Assembly (NCBI GenBank): GCA_030631445.1
Contig: DAOVLD010000115.1
Span: 1 to 6,169, forward strand
DNA length: 6,169 nt
DNA from: Bacteroidota bacterium
GTDB lineage: Bacteria; Bacteroidota; Bacteroidia; Bacteroidales; VadinHA17
Direction: 5' to 3'
Shown here one piece after another: positions 1 to 6,032 of this stretch (its first letter is position 1; the number at the start of each line of letters is the position of its first letter). The notes beneath the pieces were generated by a model. That model saw nothing but the letters and a program-made list of their open reading frames with translations. It was not told the origin of the DNA and did not search any database. The position numbers and the translations under genes are program-made.

Positions 1-1
1 A

Positions 2-1471
2 AATAAAACGCTGAACAAAATACATATCAAAACAAAAGAAAAATATATACGAAACAATCTGATAATTAAAAAAGGAGATAAAGTCAACCCCTATGTTCTG
101 GCTGATAATGAAAGAATTATCAGAAATCTGCCTTATATTGAGGACGCCAAAATAATACTTATTCCCGTTTCGGATGAAACTGTTGATATTCTGCTAATAA
201 CTAAAGATAAATTTTCCCTGGGATTAGATCTGCAATTCACTGACATCAATTCAGGGATACTGGAGATATATGATAAGAACATTATTGGCATCGGTCATGA
301 ACTAAAAACTAATCTGTTTTTTAACTATGATAAAGATCCAAGTTGGGGATATGAAGGTGTATACAAAATAGATAATATCAGAGGCAGTTTTATTAAAGGT
401 ATTATTAATTACAAAAATGCTTTTAAAACTGAATCGTATGGGATAAACCTTTCAAGAAAATTCTTCACTCCAAATACTAAATATGCAGGAGGAATCAATA
501 TTATAAATACATCTACATTTGAAGATCTGGATACCATGTCCTACCCTACCCCTTTCAGATATGGCTACCAGGATTACTGGCTGGGCAGATCATTCATGCT
601 TAATGATGCTTCAAGGTTACGTTTGATCATCTCCGGAAGATTTTTGTTCAATAATATTTATGAAAGACCGGAAATTGATGAATATTCTTACTATGATCTT
701 CACAATTTCCAATTGTACCTGGGAAGTATTGCGTTTTCAAGACAAAAATATTACAAGTCAAATCTGATCTATAATTACGGAACTATTGAAGATATCCCTT
801 ATGGTTTTTTACTTGAGTTTACCGGAGGATATGAGAATAATGAATTCTATAACCGTTATTACACAGGAGTGGAGTTCTCACATGGGAATTTTTGCAAGAA
901 CCTTGGTTATTTCCATACAAAAATAGGATTTGCAGGTTTCTTATCAGAACAACAATACCGGCAGGGATTATTTCATCTTAAGTCAAGTTATTTTACAAAT
1001 CTTCTTCCGTTTTATAACTTCCATGTAAGACAATTTATTAATATTGATTATAACATAGGAATCAGGCGATTTGAAGATGAGTACATTAACATCTCAAACG
1101 AAAATGGAATACGTGGTCTTAGCAGCGATAGTCTCAAAGGAACGCATCGTCTGACAATGAGTCTTGAAACAGTTGCCTTCTCCCCCTTCTATGTTTATGG
1201 ATTCCGGTTTGCTTTTTATGGTTTTACAGACTTTGGATTTATCGGGTCAAACCGGTATAATATTTTTAAAAATGATTTGTACTCTGCTATCGGGGTCGGA
1301 CTAAGAATCAGGAATGAAAGACTTGTTTTTAAAACGTTTCAGATCCGCCTGGCTTTCTATCCAAGACTGCCGGCTGATTATTCAAAACAATTTATATATT
1401 TCTCTGGTGAAAAATTGTTCGACCCAAGGGATTTTAATGTGGATATTCCCGGAATCCTGGAATTCAGGTAA
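2..1471 (+). CDS. Omp85/BamA-superfamily-like outer-membrane protein, 3' part (N-terminus outside window)
   Basis: The frame is open from the left edge to a TAA at 1469-1471, giving 489 visible residues; the start lies upstream. The ATG at 534-536 region is internal, since protein-like sequence continues unbroken before it. Residues 20-56 look like a POTRA domain, with the pattern G-D-x-V-N-P, then D-N-E-R-I-I-R-N-L-P-Y-I-E-D-A-K-I and a hydrophobic strand. The rest is rich in aromatic residues and alternating strands, as in a beta-barrel. Residues 370-373 (IRGL) fit the (V/I)RG(F/Y) loop motif of Omp85 proteins, and are followed by a G-x-x-R-L-x-x-S-x-E strand and an F-x-D-x-G strand. Omp85 proteins insert or translocate proteins or lipids at the outer membrane; the substrate here is unknown. 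The last residues are ILEFR, so the aromatic residue is penultimate rather than terminal. A general OMP without Omp85 activity remains possible. Confidence 0.72.
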   Translation, partial: NKTLNKIHIKTKEKYIRNNLIIKKGDKVNPYVLADNERIIRNLPYIEDAKIILIPVSDETVDILLITKDKFSLGLDLQFTDINSGILEIYDKNIIGIGHELKTNLFFNYDKDPSWGYEGVYKIDNIRGSFIKGIINYKNAFKTESYGINLSRKFFTPNTKYAGGINIINTSTFEDLDTMSYPTPFRYGYQDYWLGRSFMLNDASRLRLIISGRFLFNNIYERPEIDEYSYYDLHNFQLYLGSIAFSRQKYYKSNLIYNYGTIEDIPYGFLLEFTGGYENNEFYNRYYTGVEFSHGNFCKNLGYFHTKIGFAGFLSEQQYRQGLFHLKSSYFTNLLPFYNFHVRQFINIDYNIGIRRFEDEYINISNENGIRGLSSDSLKGTHRLTMSLETVAFSPFYVYGFRFAFYGFTDFGFIGSNRYNIFKNDLYSAIGVGLRIRNERLVFKTFQIRLAFYPRLPADYSKQFIYFSGEKLFDPRDFNVDIPGILEFR

Positions 1472-1526
1472 TAGCCTGCAATTTTTGTAAAAAAAATCGT
1501 ACTTTACCATAAAATCTCTGCAATCT

Positions 1527-2867
1527 ATGGAGAAAGCTAAAGGACTATGGCTGTCATTTACTGATTTTATCAGCAGGAATCAGCTTTTAACCGGAACTGA
1601 TAATGTATTACTTGCTGTTAGCGGGGGTATTGATAGCATGGTATTGGCCAACCTTTTCCTGAAAACAGATAACACTATTGGTATTGCACATTGCAATTTT
1701 CAGTTAAGAGGTACAGAATCAGATAACGATGAAAAATTTGTCCGTGAATTCGCTAAGAATTCTAACACACTTTTCTACGCAAAAAGTTTCGATACCGAAA
1801 AATATGCTGAAGAAAAGAAGGTGTCCATTCAAATGGCAGCAAGGGATCTGAGATACGAATGGTTTGAAAAGATCAGGGTTACCGAAGGTTTTGATTATAT
1901 AGCACTGGCACATAACAAAAACGACATCCTTGAAACTGTACTGCTAAATATTGCCAGGGGAACAGGGTTAAAAGGCATGACCGGCATAAAAAAGAAATCA
2001 GGTTATATTATCAGACCCTTACTATCTGCAACCAGGAATGAAATTGTACAATATGCTGACGATAACGATCTTTCTTATCGTGAAGATTCAAGTAATGTCA
2101 AAATCAAATATAAACGGAATATGATCAGACATCAGATCATTCCTGAGTTTGAAGAATTGAATCCCGATTTTATTGATTCTTTTTCACAAACTATCAACCA
2201 GATAGAAGAAGCCTATGAAATATTCGAAAATATGGTTAAAAAGAAAAAAGAGCAAATGGTTACTGAAATTGGTGATAAAACCCTGATTGACATTTATAAG
2301 CTAAGGAACCTGTCTAATAAAACAACATATCTCTATGAATTTCTCAGACCATATCATTTCCCTTCCCAAGTAATTCCTGATATTATTGAATCTCTTGAAG
2401 GAATTTCAGGCAAGCAATTTCTTTCATCAACTCATCGTCTTATTAAAGACAGAAACCATCTTATTATTACACCACAAAAAAAGGATAGCACAGAAAAATA
2501 TTATATTGACGAGGAAACAAAAAAATTAACCCAACCCATACGGCTACTATTCAGGAAATTCACCTCAAAACCCAACCTGAAGATTCCTCATTCCCCGGAT
2601 ATTGCATGGATAGATGCATCTATTCTGGAATATCCTTTAATCCTCAGAAAATGGAAAACCGGTGATTATTTTTATCCTCTTGGAATGCAAGATCCCAAAA
2701 AGCTCAGTGATTTCTTTATTGATGAGAAACTATCCCTGATTGAAAAAGAAAGTTCCTGGATACTAACATCAGGTGACAAAATTGTCTGGGTTCTTGGTAA
2801 ACGTATCGATGACAGGTTCCGGATAGGAAAACAAACCAGCGAAATTCTTGAAATAAAAATGGGATAA
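1527..2867 (+). CDS. tilS: tRNA(Ile)-lysidine synthase TilS
   Basis: This 446-aa cytoplasmic enzyme is predicted to attach lysine to C34 of the tRNA(Ile) CAU anticodon using ATP, which changes decoding from AUG to AUA and charging from Met to Ile. The PP-loop SGGIDS is at residues 32-37. The family block HCNFQLRG-x-ESD is at 55-66, QMAARDLRY at 102-110, and the second nucleotide-site block AHNKND...ET...RGTG at 128-147. In that block the usual HHxDD reads HNKND, keeping the first His and last Asp. IRPLL...TR and YREDSSN...RNMIRHQIIP follow at about 160-205. The C-terminal TilS domain (about 370-440) contains RKWKTGDYFYPLGM, KLSDFF and VWVLGKRIDDRF. Length is normal for the family. The start is the ATG 55 bases after the upstream stop; there is no Shine-Dalgarno, as is usual in Bacteroidota. 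It may be read through from the upstream gene. Confidence 0.97.
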   Translation: MEKAKGLWLSFTDFISRNQLLTGTDNVLLAVSGGIDSMVLANLFLKTDNTIGIAHCNFQLRGTESDNDEKFVREFAKNSNTLFYAKSFDTEKYAEEKKVSIQMAARDLRYEWFEKIRVTEGFDYIALAHNKNDILETVLLNIARGTGLKGMTGIKKKSGYIIRPLLSATRNEIVQYADDNDLSYREDSSNVKIKYKRNMIRHQIIPEFEELNPDFIDSFSQTINQIEEAYEIFENMVKKKKEQMVTEIGDKTLIDIYKLRNLSNKTTYLYEFLRPYHFPSQVIPDIIESLEGISGKQFLSSTHRLIKDRNHLIITPQKKDSTEKYYIDEETKKLTQPIRLLFRKFTSKPNLKIPHSPDIAWIDASILEYPLILRKWKTGDYFYPLGMQDPKKLSDFFIDEKLSLIEKESSWILTSGDKIVWVLGKRIDDRFRIGKQTSEILEIKMG

Positions 2868-2878
2868 AAGGAAGGGAA

Positions 2879-2909
2879 GTTAAAAGTTGAAAGTTAAAAG
2901 TTGAAAGTT
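2879..2909. repeat. GTTRAAA heptanucleotide array, 4.4 copies
   Basis: Four exact-period 7-bp units (GTTAAAA, GTTGAAA, GTTAAAA, GTTGAAA) run from 2879 to 2906, followed by a partial GTT. The units alternate strictly at the fourth base, so the pattern can also be read as two 14-bp units. It begins 11 bases after the tilS stop and is non-coding. No spacers or flanking direct duplications are seen. Confidence 0.9.
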
Positions 2910-2912
2910 TGA

Positions 2913-2933
2913 CCAGTTGCTGGTTACTGGTTA
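2913..2933. repeat. CTGGTTA heptanucleotide repeat (short)
   Basis: Two exact CTGGTTA units occupy 2920-2933, preceded by a degenerate unit CCAGTTG. The same unit recurs in the purC-phoH spacer (4012-4018 and 4080-4086), so it is a dispersed repeat word in this genome. The bases ACCAG-TTG-CTGGT (2912-2924) can also fold into a five-pair hairpin with a 3-base loop. Confidence 0.7.
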
Positions 2934-2957
2934 AATCACAATTGCCTCAACCTCAGC

Positions 2958-3006
2958 TCCTTACTCCTTACTTCCTGCATCTTGTATCTTGTATCTTGTA
3001 TCTTTT
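2958..3006. repeat. Composite heptanucleotide array (TCCTTAC, ATCTTGT)
   Basis: Seven consecutive 7-bp units lie in one unbroken register: TCCTTAC twice, TTCCTGC, ATCTTGT three times, then ATCTTTT. The unit sequence changes along the array while the 7-bp period holds, as expected for replication slippage plus drift. It ends 4 bases before the purC stop codon, on the 3' side of that gene. Read on the purC strand the units are purine-rich (ACAAGAT, GTAAGGA). Confidence 0.88.
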
Positions 3007-3010
3007 AACT

Positions 3011-3958
3011 TTATCCAGCCTCCAGGAACTCCCTTATACTTCTTTCGATCCTTTCCTTTACATCTGTTGTTTCTTCCTTCACAAATGATTCACCCGTTAT
3101 TTTTTCATACAATTCGATATAACGTTCTGAGACCTCTGAGACAAATTCTTCAGGCATTTCAGGCATCTGCTGACCTTCTTTCCCCTGGAAGCCTCTGTCT
3201 ATCAACCACTGACGCACAAACTCCTTGGATAGCTGGCGTTGCTGTTCTCCATTATCAAATCTTTCCCTGTAGCTATCCAGATAGAAATACCTGGATGAAT
3301 CGGGTGTATGGATTTCATCAATAAGGTATATTTTCCCATCCTTTTTCCCAAATTCATACTTTGTATCCACCAGGATCAAACCCTTTTCTTTGGCTATTTC
3401 ACTGCCTTTACTGAACAATTTATAAGTATAATCTTCCAGTTTTGAATAATCCTCCCCGGATACCAATCCCTGTGAAATAATATTCTCCCTCGAGATATCT
3501 TCATCATGACCTTTAGTTGCCTTTGTTGTTGGCGTAATTATAGGTTCATCAAATTTCTGATGTTCCTTCATACCATCCGGCAAAGGTATTCCGCATAATT
3601 CCCGCTTTCCTGCCCGGTATTCTCTCCATGCATGACCGGTAAGATAGCCCCTTATCACCATTTCAACTTTAAATGGGTCAGCAAAATGACCAATAGTTAC
3701 CATAGGATCGGGTGATGCGATTTTCCAGTTAGGAACAATATCAGTAGTAGCATCCAGATATTTTGCCGCAACCTGGTTCAATACCTGTCCTTTAAAAGGT
3801 ATCCCTTTCGGAAGAACCACATCAAATGCTGAAATACGGTCAGTTGCAACCATTACCAGGTATTTATCATTAATATTATAAACATCTCGAACTTTCCCAT
3901 GGTATATATTTAATAATCCCGGAAATTTGAAATTGGTATTTTTAATAGCCTCTGCCAT
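3011..3958 (-). CDS. purC: Phosphoribosylaminoimidazole-succinocarboxamide (SAICAR) synthetase PurC
   Basis: This 315-aa cytoplasmic enzyme is predicted to join aspartate to CAIR using ATP, making SAICAR in de novo purine synthesis. Residues 21-27 (GKVRDVY) form the N-terminal nucleotide-binding loop, followed by ATDRISAFD at 38-46 and KGQVLNQ at 56-62. The substrate-binding blocks are [14 protein letters not shown] (101-114) and ITPTTKA...HDE.IS (141-156). The signature LVDTKYEFG is at 196-204 and [11 protein letters not shown] at 214-224. Length fits the long form of the family (about 300 aa, yeast Ade1-like and common in Bacteroidota) rather than the 240-aa E. coli type. The start ATG (complement of 3956-3958) is followed directly by a conserved-looking N-terminus. 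Upstream lies a repeat-filled spacer, with no recognisable TAnnTTTG promoter, before co-directional phoH. Confidence 0.97.
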   Translation of the reverse strand: MAEAIKNTNFKFPGLLNIYHGKVRDVYNINDKYLVMVATDRISAFDVVLPKGIPFKGQVLNQVAAKYLDATTDIVPNWKIASPDPMVTIGHFADPFKVEMVIRGYLTGHAWREYRAGKRELCGIPLPDGMKEHQKFDEPIITPTTKATKGHDEDISRENIISQGLVSGEDYSKLEDYTYKLFSKGSEIAKEKGLILVDTKYEFGKKDGKIYLIDEIHTPDSSRYFYLDSYRERFDNGEQQRQLSKEFVRQWLIDRGFQGKEGQQMPEMPEEFVSEVSERYIELYEKITGESFVKEETTDVKERIERSIREFLEAG

Positions 3959-3965
3959 AATGTGT

Positions 3966-4005
3966 TATGAGTTTTATAGTTTATGAATTTAGTAGTTTAT
4001 AAGTT
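3966..4005. repeat. TATRAGTT octanucleotide array, 5 degenerate copies
   Basis: Five 8-bp units follow one another without gaps: TATGAGTT, TTATAGTT, TATGAATT, TAGTAGTT and TATAAGTT. The period is 8 rather than the 7 seen in most nearby arrays. It begins 8 bases upstream of the purC start on the purC strand, where it reads as AACTYATA units, so it would form most of the purC 5' untranslated region or promoter if purC is transcribed separately. Confidence 0.75.
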
Positions 4006-4011
4006 TTTTAA

Positions 4012-4025
4012 CTGGTTACTGGCTT
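4012..4025. repeat. CTGGTTA repeat, left part of an array split by a hairpin
   Basis: One CTGGTTA unit and one CTGGCTT unit abut the hairpin beginning at 4027. Matching units resume on the other side of the hairpin from about 4063. The same word forms a short array near 2920. Confidence 0.6.
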
Positions 4026-4026
4026 G

Positions 4027-4064
4027 CCACGTGAAATGCGACGTAGGAGCATATTTCACTGTGG
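4027..4064. repeat. 38-bp imperfect palindrome (REP-like hairpin candidate)
   Basis: The outer arms CCAC (4027-4030) and GTGG (4061-4064) pair. Inside them GTGAAATGC (4031-4039) pairs with GCATATTTCAC (4049-4059), with a 2-base AT bulge and an unpaired T at 4060. The loop is GACGTAGGA. Unlike its surroundings it has no short period and is richer in G+C around the loop. It sits between CTGGTTA-type units on both sides. There is no T-run after it on either strand, so it does not look like an intrinsic terminator. It could be a REP-like dispersed palindrome; that is inference from shape, as only one copy is in view. Confidence 0.55.
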
Positions 4065-4121
4065 TTACTGTTACTGGCTCTGGTTACTTGAGTGTTAAGT
4101 GGTTAAGTTGGTTGAGTGAGT
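4063..4121. repeat. Degenerate CTGGTTA / GTTAAGT heptad array
   Basis: GGTTACT, GTTACTGGCT and CTGGTTA (4080-4086) continue the array found on the left of the hairpin. From 4080 the sequence steps in 7-bp units: CTGGTTA, CTTGAGT, GTTAAGT, GGTTAAG, TTGGTTG, AGTGAGT. The units are degenerate, so the register is clear only for parts of the stretch. It is non-coding. Confidence 0.5.
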
Positions 4122-4139
4122 ATTGAATACCCTCTTACT

Positions 4140-4172
4140 TACTCACCTACTCAACATACTCACCTACTCACC
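4140..4172. repeat. TACTCACC octanucleotide array, 4 copies
   Basis: The units are TACTCACC, TACTCAACA (one base longer), TACTCACC and TACTCACC. The phoH stop codon (complement of 4164-4166) lies inside the third and fourth units, so the array straddles the end of the coding region. On the phoH strand the unit reads GGTGAGTA. Confidence 0.85.
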
Positions 4173-5150
4173 TCCCTTTTCACTTTTGCCTTCTGCCTTC
4201 TGCCTTTTGCCTTTCTTCTCATAAGCCCGAACAATATGTTTTACCAGCTTATGACGCATGATATCCCGTTCATCGAACTCCAGGATCGATATACCATCTA
4301 TTCCTTTAAGAAGATTTACTGCCTGCCATAAACCTGAATCAGATTTCCTGGGCAGATCTATTTGAGTAATATCCCCTGTAACAATAAATTTGGATGATTG
4401 TCCCATCCTGGTCAGAAACATTTTCAATTGGTTCACCGTAGTATTCTGAGCCTCATCTAAAATAACCACAGCATTTTCAAGTGTTCGTCCACGCATATAT
4501 GCTAGGGGAGCAATTTGAATAATTCCATCCTCAATATACCCAACTAGTTTTTTTGCGGGTATCATATCTCTCAGAGCATCATACAGAGGTTGAAGGTATG
4601 GTTCCAGTTTTTCCTTTACATCACCGGGGAGAAATCCGAGATGTTCTCCGGCTTCCACTGCAGGCCGGGTAAGTGTTATCTTTTCAACTTCCTTATTTCG
4701 TAATGCTCTTACAGCGAGGGCTATTGCCAGATATGTTTTCCCTGTTCCTGCAGGTCCGACTACCATTAACAAATCGTTCAGGAAAAATTCCTTAACCAGG
4801 TTAATCTGATTAACTGTTCTTGGCTTTATTGGCTGACCTCCGTTGCCGAAAATCAATACTTCGTCAAGATCCCCGTTTTTTATGTGGAACTGCATAACAG
4901 AATCAAAAAACAACTTATCTATATCAGCCTCCTCCAATCTGTTATATTTAAGGTAAAATTCTATGAGTCCCTCAAATTTTTCTTCAAAATCAGCTATAAG
5001 TGATTCCTCACCAATAACTTTAATTTCGTTACCTCTTGCAATTATTTTCAATTTGGGAAAGGAACCAATGATTTTATTCAACAGACTATTATTGGATCCA
5101 TAAATGTTTACCGGATCAATATCCTCTAAATATAAAATCTTTTGGGTCAT
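4164..5150 (-). CDS. phoH: PhoH-family P-loop ATPase
   Basis: This 328-aa cytoplasmic protein belongs to the PhoH/PhoL family of ATPases, generally linked to RNA metabolism, although its exact role is not settled. The N-terminal part (about 14-65) resembles the family's small RNA-binding-like region, with I-x-G-x-x-N and a V-I-G-E-E turn. Q-P-I-K-P-R-T-x-N-Q at 106-115 leads into the Walker A motif GPAGTGKT at 132-139. RPAVEAGEHLGFLPGD at 162-177 is a family block, Walker B is VVILDEAQN at 228-236, and FIVTGDITQIDLP follows about 20 residues later. The conserved end is HKLVKHIVRAYEKK; after it comes a charged tail, KGKRQKAEGKSEKGGE, encoded by a heptad repeat and probably not ancestral. ATG (complement of 5148-5150) is preferred; a TTG lies just before it in frame. 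It is divergent from the DUF62 gene. Confidence 0.95.
   Translation of the reverse strand: MTQKILYLEDIDPVNIYGSNNSLLNKIIGSFPKLKIIARGNEIKVIGEESLIADFEEKFEGLIEFYLKYNRLEEADIDKLFFDSVMQFHIKNGDLDEVLIFGNGGQPIKPRTVNQINLVKEFFLNDLLMVVGPAGTGKTYLAIALAVRALRNKEVEKITLTRPAVEAGEHLGFLPGDVKEKLEPYLQPLYDALRDMIPAKKLVGYIEDGIIQIAPLAYMRGRTLENAVVILDEAQNTTVNQLKMFLTRMGQSSKFIVTGDITQIDLPRKSDSGLWQAVNLLKGIDGISILEFDERDIMRHKLVKHIVRAYEKKGKRQKAEGKSEKGGE
4172..4213 (-). repeat. AAGGCAR heptanucleotide array inside the phoH 3' end, 6 copies
   Basis: On the phoH coding strand, reading from 4213 down to 4172, six 7-bp units lie in perfect register: AAGGCAA, AAGGCAG, AAGGCAG, AAGGCAA, AAGTGAA, AAGGGAG. They encode the last 15 or so residues of PhoH. 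Because 7 is not a multiple of 3, gain or loss of one unit shifts the reading frame. It joins directly to the TACTCACC array. Confidence 0.9.
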
Positions 5151-5238
5151 CAATTCTGTTAAATATTCATTACTTTTGACAATTGCAAATTAGTTTTTTT
5201 TCGATGAATAATAACCTTTAACGGAAGTTTTTTTCTCT
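5151..5238. promoter_or_regulatory. Divergent promoter region between phoH and the DUF62 gene
   Basis: These 88 bases separate two divergent starts, so promoters for both directions should lie here. No full match to the Bacteroidota consensus (TTTG, spacer, TAnnTTTG) is visible. On the minus strand TAATTTGC (complement of 5185-5192) comes within one base of the -7 element, about 35 bases before the phoH start. On the plus strand TTTTG (5174-5178) could be a -33 element, but its best partner near 5212 is too far away. Two T-runs (5194-5201 and 5228-5234) precede the DUF62 start, and there is no Shine-Dalgarno. The function is inferred from gene arrangement. Confidence 0.45.
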
Positions 5239-6030
5239 ATGCCAATAATTACCCTGACTACTGATTGGAAACAAAATGACTTCTATACAGGTGCACTAAA
5301 AGGAACTATCCTCACCAAATGTCCTGATATCCATATTGTGGACATTTCACATCAGATACCACCTTTTAACACCAGCCAGGCTGCTTTTGTTCTTAAAAAT
5401 AGTTATAACCATTTTCCTGAAGGAACCATTCATATTGTCGGTGTAGATGCCATACCTGATAAAGGGAATAATTATGTAGCAATAAAATTGAACGGACATT
5501 TTTTTATCGGGTGCGACAATGGTATCTTTTCACTTATCGCCAAAGAAAAGCCGGAAAAGATCATCCAGCTTAACAAAAAAAAGAATATCTATCCAACTTT
5601 CCCTTGTATCTGTCTGTTTGCTGAAACTGCATGTGAACTTGCAAAAGGGAAACTAATCACTGAGCTTGGCAAAGAAATGAGTGAACTTATTACCAGAATT
5701 CCTCTTCGGGCTACTATTGATGATAAGGTAATTACCGGTAGTGTGATTTATATTGATTCATACAGGAATGCTATCACTAATATTACAAATGAGTTGTTTG
5801 ACCGGGTAGGGAAAAATCAACCGTTTGAAATTTATATTCAAAGCCGGAAATATAAAATAACACATATCAACAAAACATACTCAGAAACACCCATCGGAGA
5901 ATTACTTGCACTATTTAACTCATTGGGACTGCTTGAAATATCTATGAACAAAGCAAATCTTACCGATCTTCTCAGCCTTTCAATCGGCTCAACTGTCAGG
6001 ATAGATTTTCTGGATAAGAAGAAAAAGTAA
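5239..6030 (+). CDS. SAM hydrolase / SAM hydroxide adenosyltransferase family protein (DUF62) with altered active site
   Basis: The 263-aa protein matches the DUF62 family in length and order of motifs. Characterised members split S-adenosylmethionine to adenosine and methionine with water; relatives are halogenases. The N-terminus has ITLTTDW-x-x-ND-x-Y-x-G-x-x-KG (4-22), VDISHQI (34-40), and [12 protein letters not shown] (59-70), then [15 protein letters not shown] (85-99). The C-terminal barrel has [18 protein letters not shown] at about 165-185 and a final F-NS-x-G-x-LEI block, all family-like. Asp70 matches the first residue of the family's Asp-Arg-His triad. However, the following PGVG-x-x-RR stretch is replaced by A-I-P-D-K-G-N without Arg, and the TFHGRDIFAP block reads [10 protein letters not shown] (120-129), with Pro for His. 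SAM hydrolysis is therefore doubtful. The mazG start lies 2 bases downstream, indicating one operon. Confidence 0.88.
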   Translation: MPIITLTTDWKQNDFYTGALKGTILTKCPDIHIVDISHQIPPFNTSQAAFVLKNSYNHFPEGTIHIVGVDAIPDKGNNYVAIKLNGHFFIGCDNGIFSLIAKEKPEKIIQLNKKKNIYPTFPCICLFAETACELAKGKLITELGKEMSELITRIPLRATIDDKVITGSVIYIDSYRNAITNITNELFDRVGKNQPFEIYIQSRKYKITHINKTYSETPIGELLALFNSLGLLEISMNKANLTDLLSLSIGSTVRIDFLDKKKK

Positions 6031-6032
6031 AT

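Noticed and set aside
536..1471. Treating the Met near 535 as the start of the outer-membrane protein
   Set aside because: The same frame is open to the left edge and encodes a POTRA-like segment, so this Met is internal.
1482..1507. Bacteroidota-type promoter upstream of tilS (TTTG ... TACTTTAC)
   Set aside because: The -7 element matches only partly (TAnnTT without TG) and the spacing of 12 bases is too short.
1719..1913. Minus-strand 64-codon open frame inside tilS
   Set aside because: It lies wholly opposite conserved TilS motifs and has no recognisable protein features or start signals.
2912..2924. Intrinsic terminator at ACCAG-TTG-CTGGT
   Set aside because: The stem is only five pairs and no T-run follows on either strand; the pairing is a by-product of CTGGTTA repeat words.
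2879..3006. CRISPR array
   Set aside because: Units are 7 bp, adjacent and without unique spacers; no cas genes are present.
2989..3324. Plus-strand 111-codon open frame over the purC 3' end
   Set aside because: It is antisense to conserved PurC sequence and its beginning is made of the repeat array; it looks like a shadow frame.
4116..4331. Plus-strand 71-codon open frame over the phoH 3' end
   Set aside because: Its sequence is translated repeat DNA followed by the complement of conserved PhoH codons; not credible as a gene.
5151..5153. TTG as the phoH start codon
   Set aside because: An ATG follows immediately in frame and gives the more usual start; using TTG would add just one residue.
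5176..5181. Perfect TTGACA as a sigma70 -35 box
   Set aside because: No -10 hexamer lies at 16-18 bases, and the primary sigma factor of Bacteroidota uses a different consensus.
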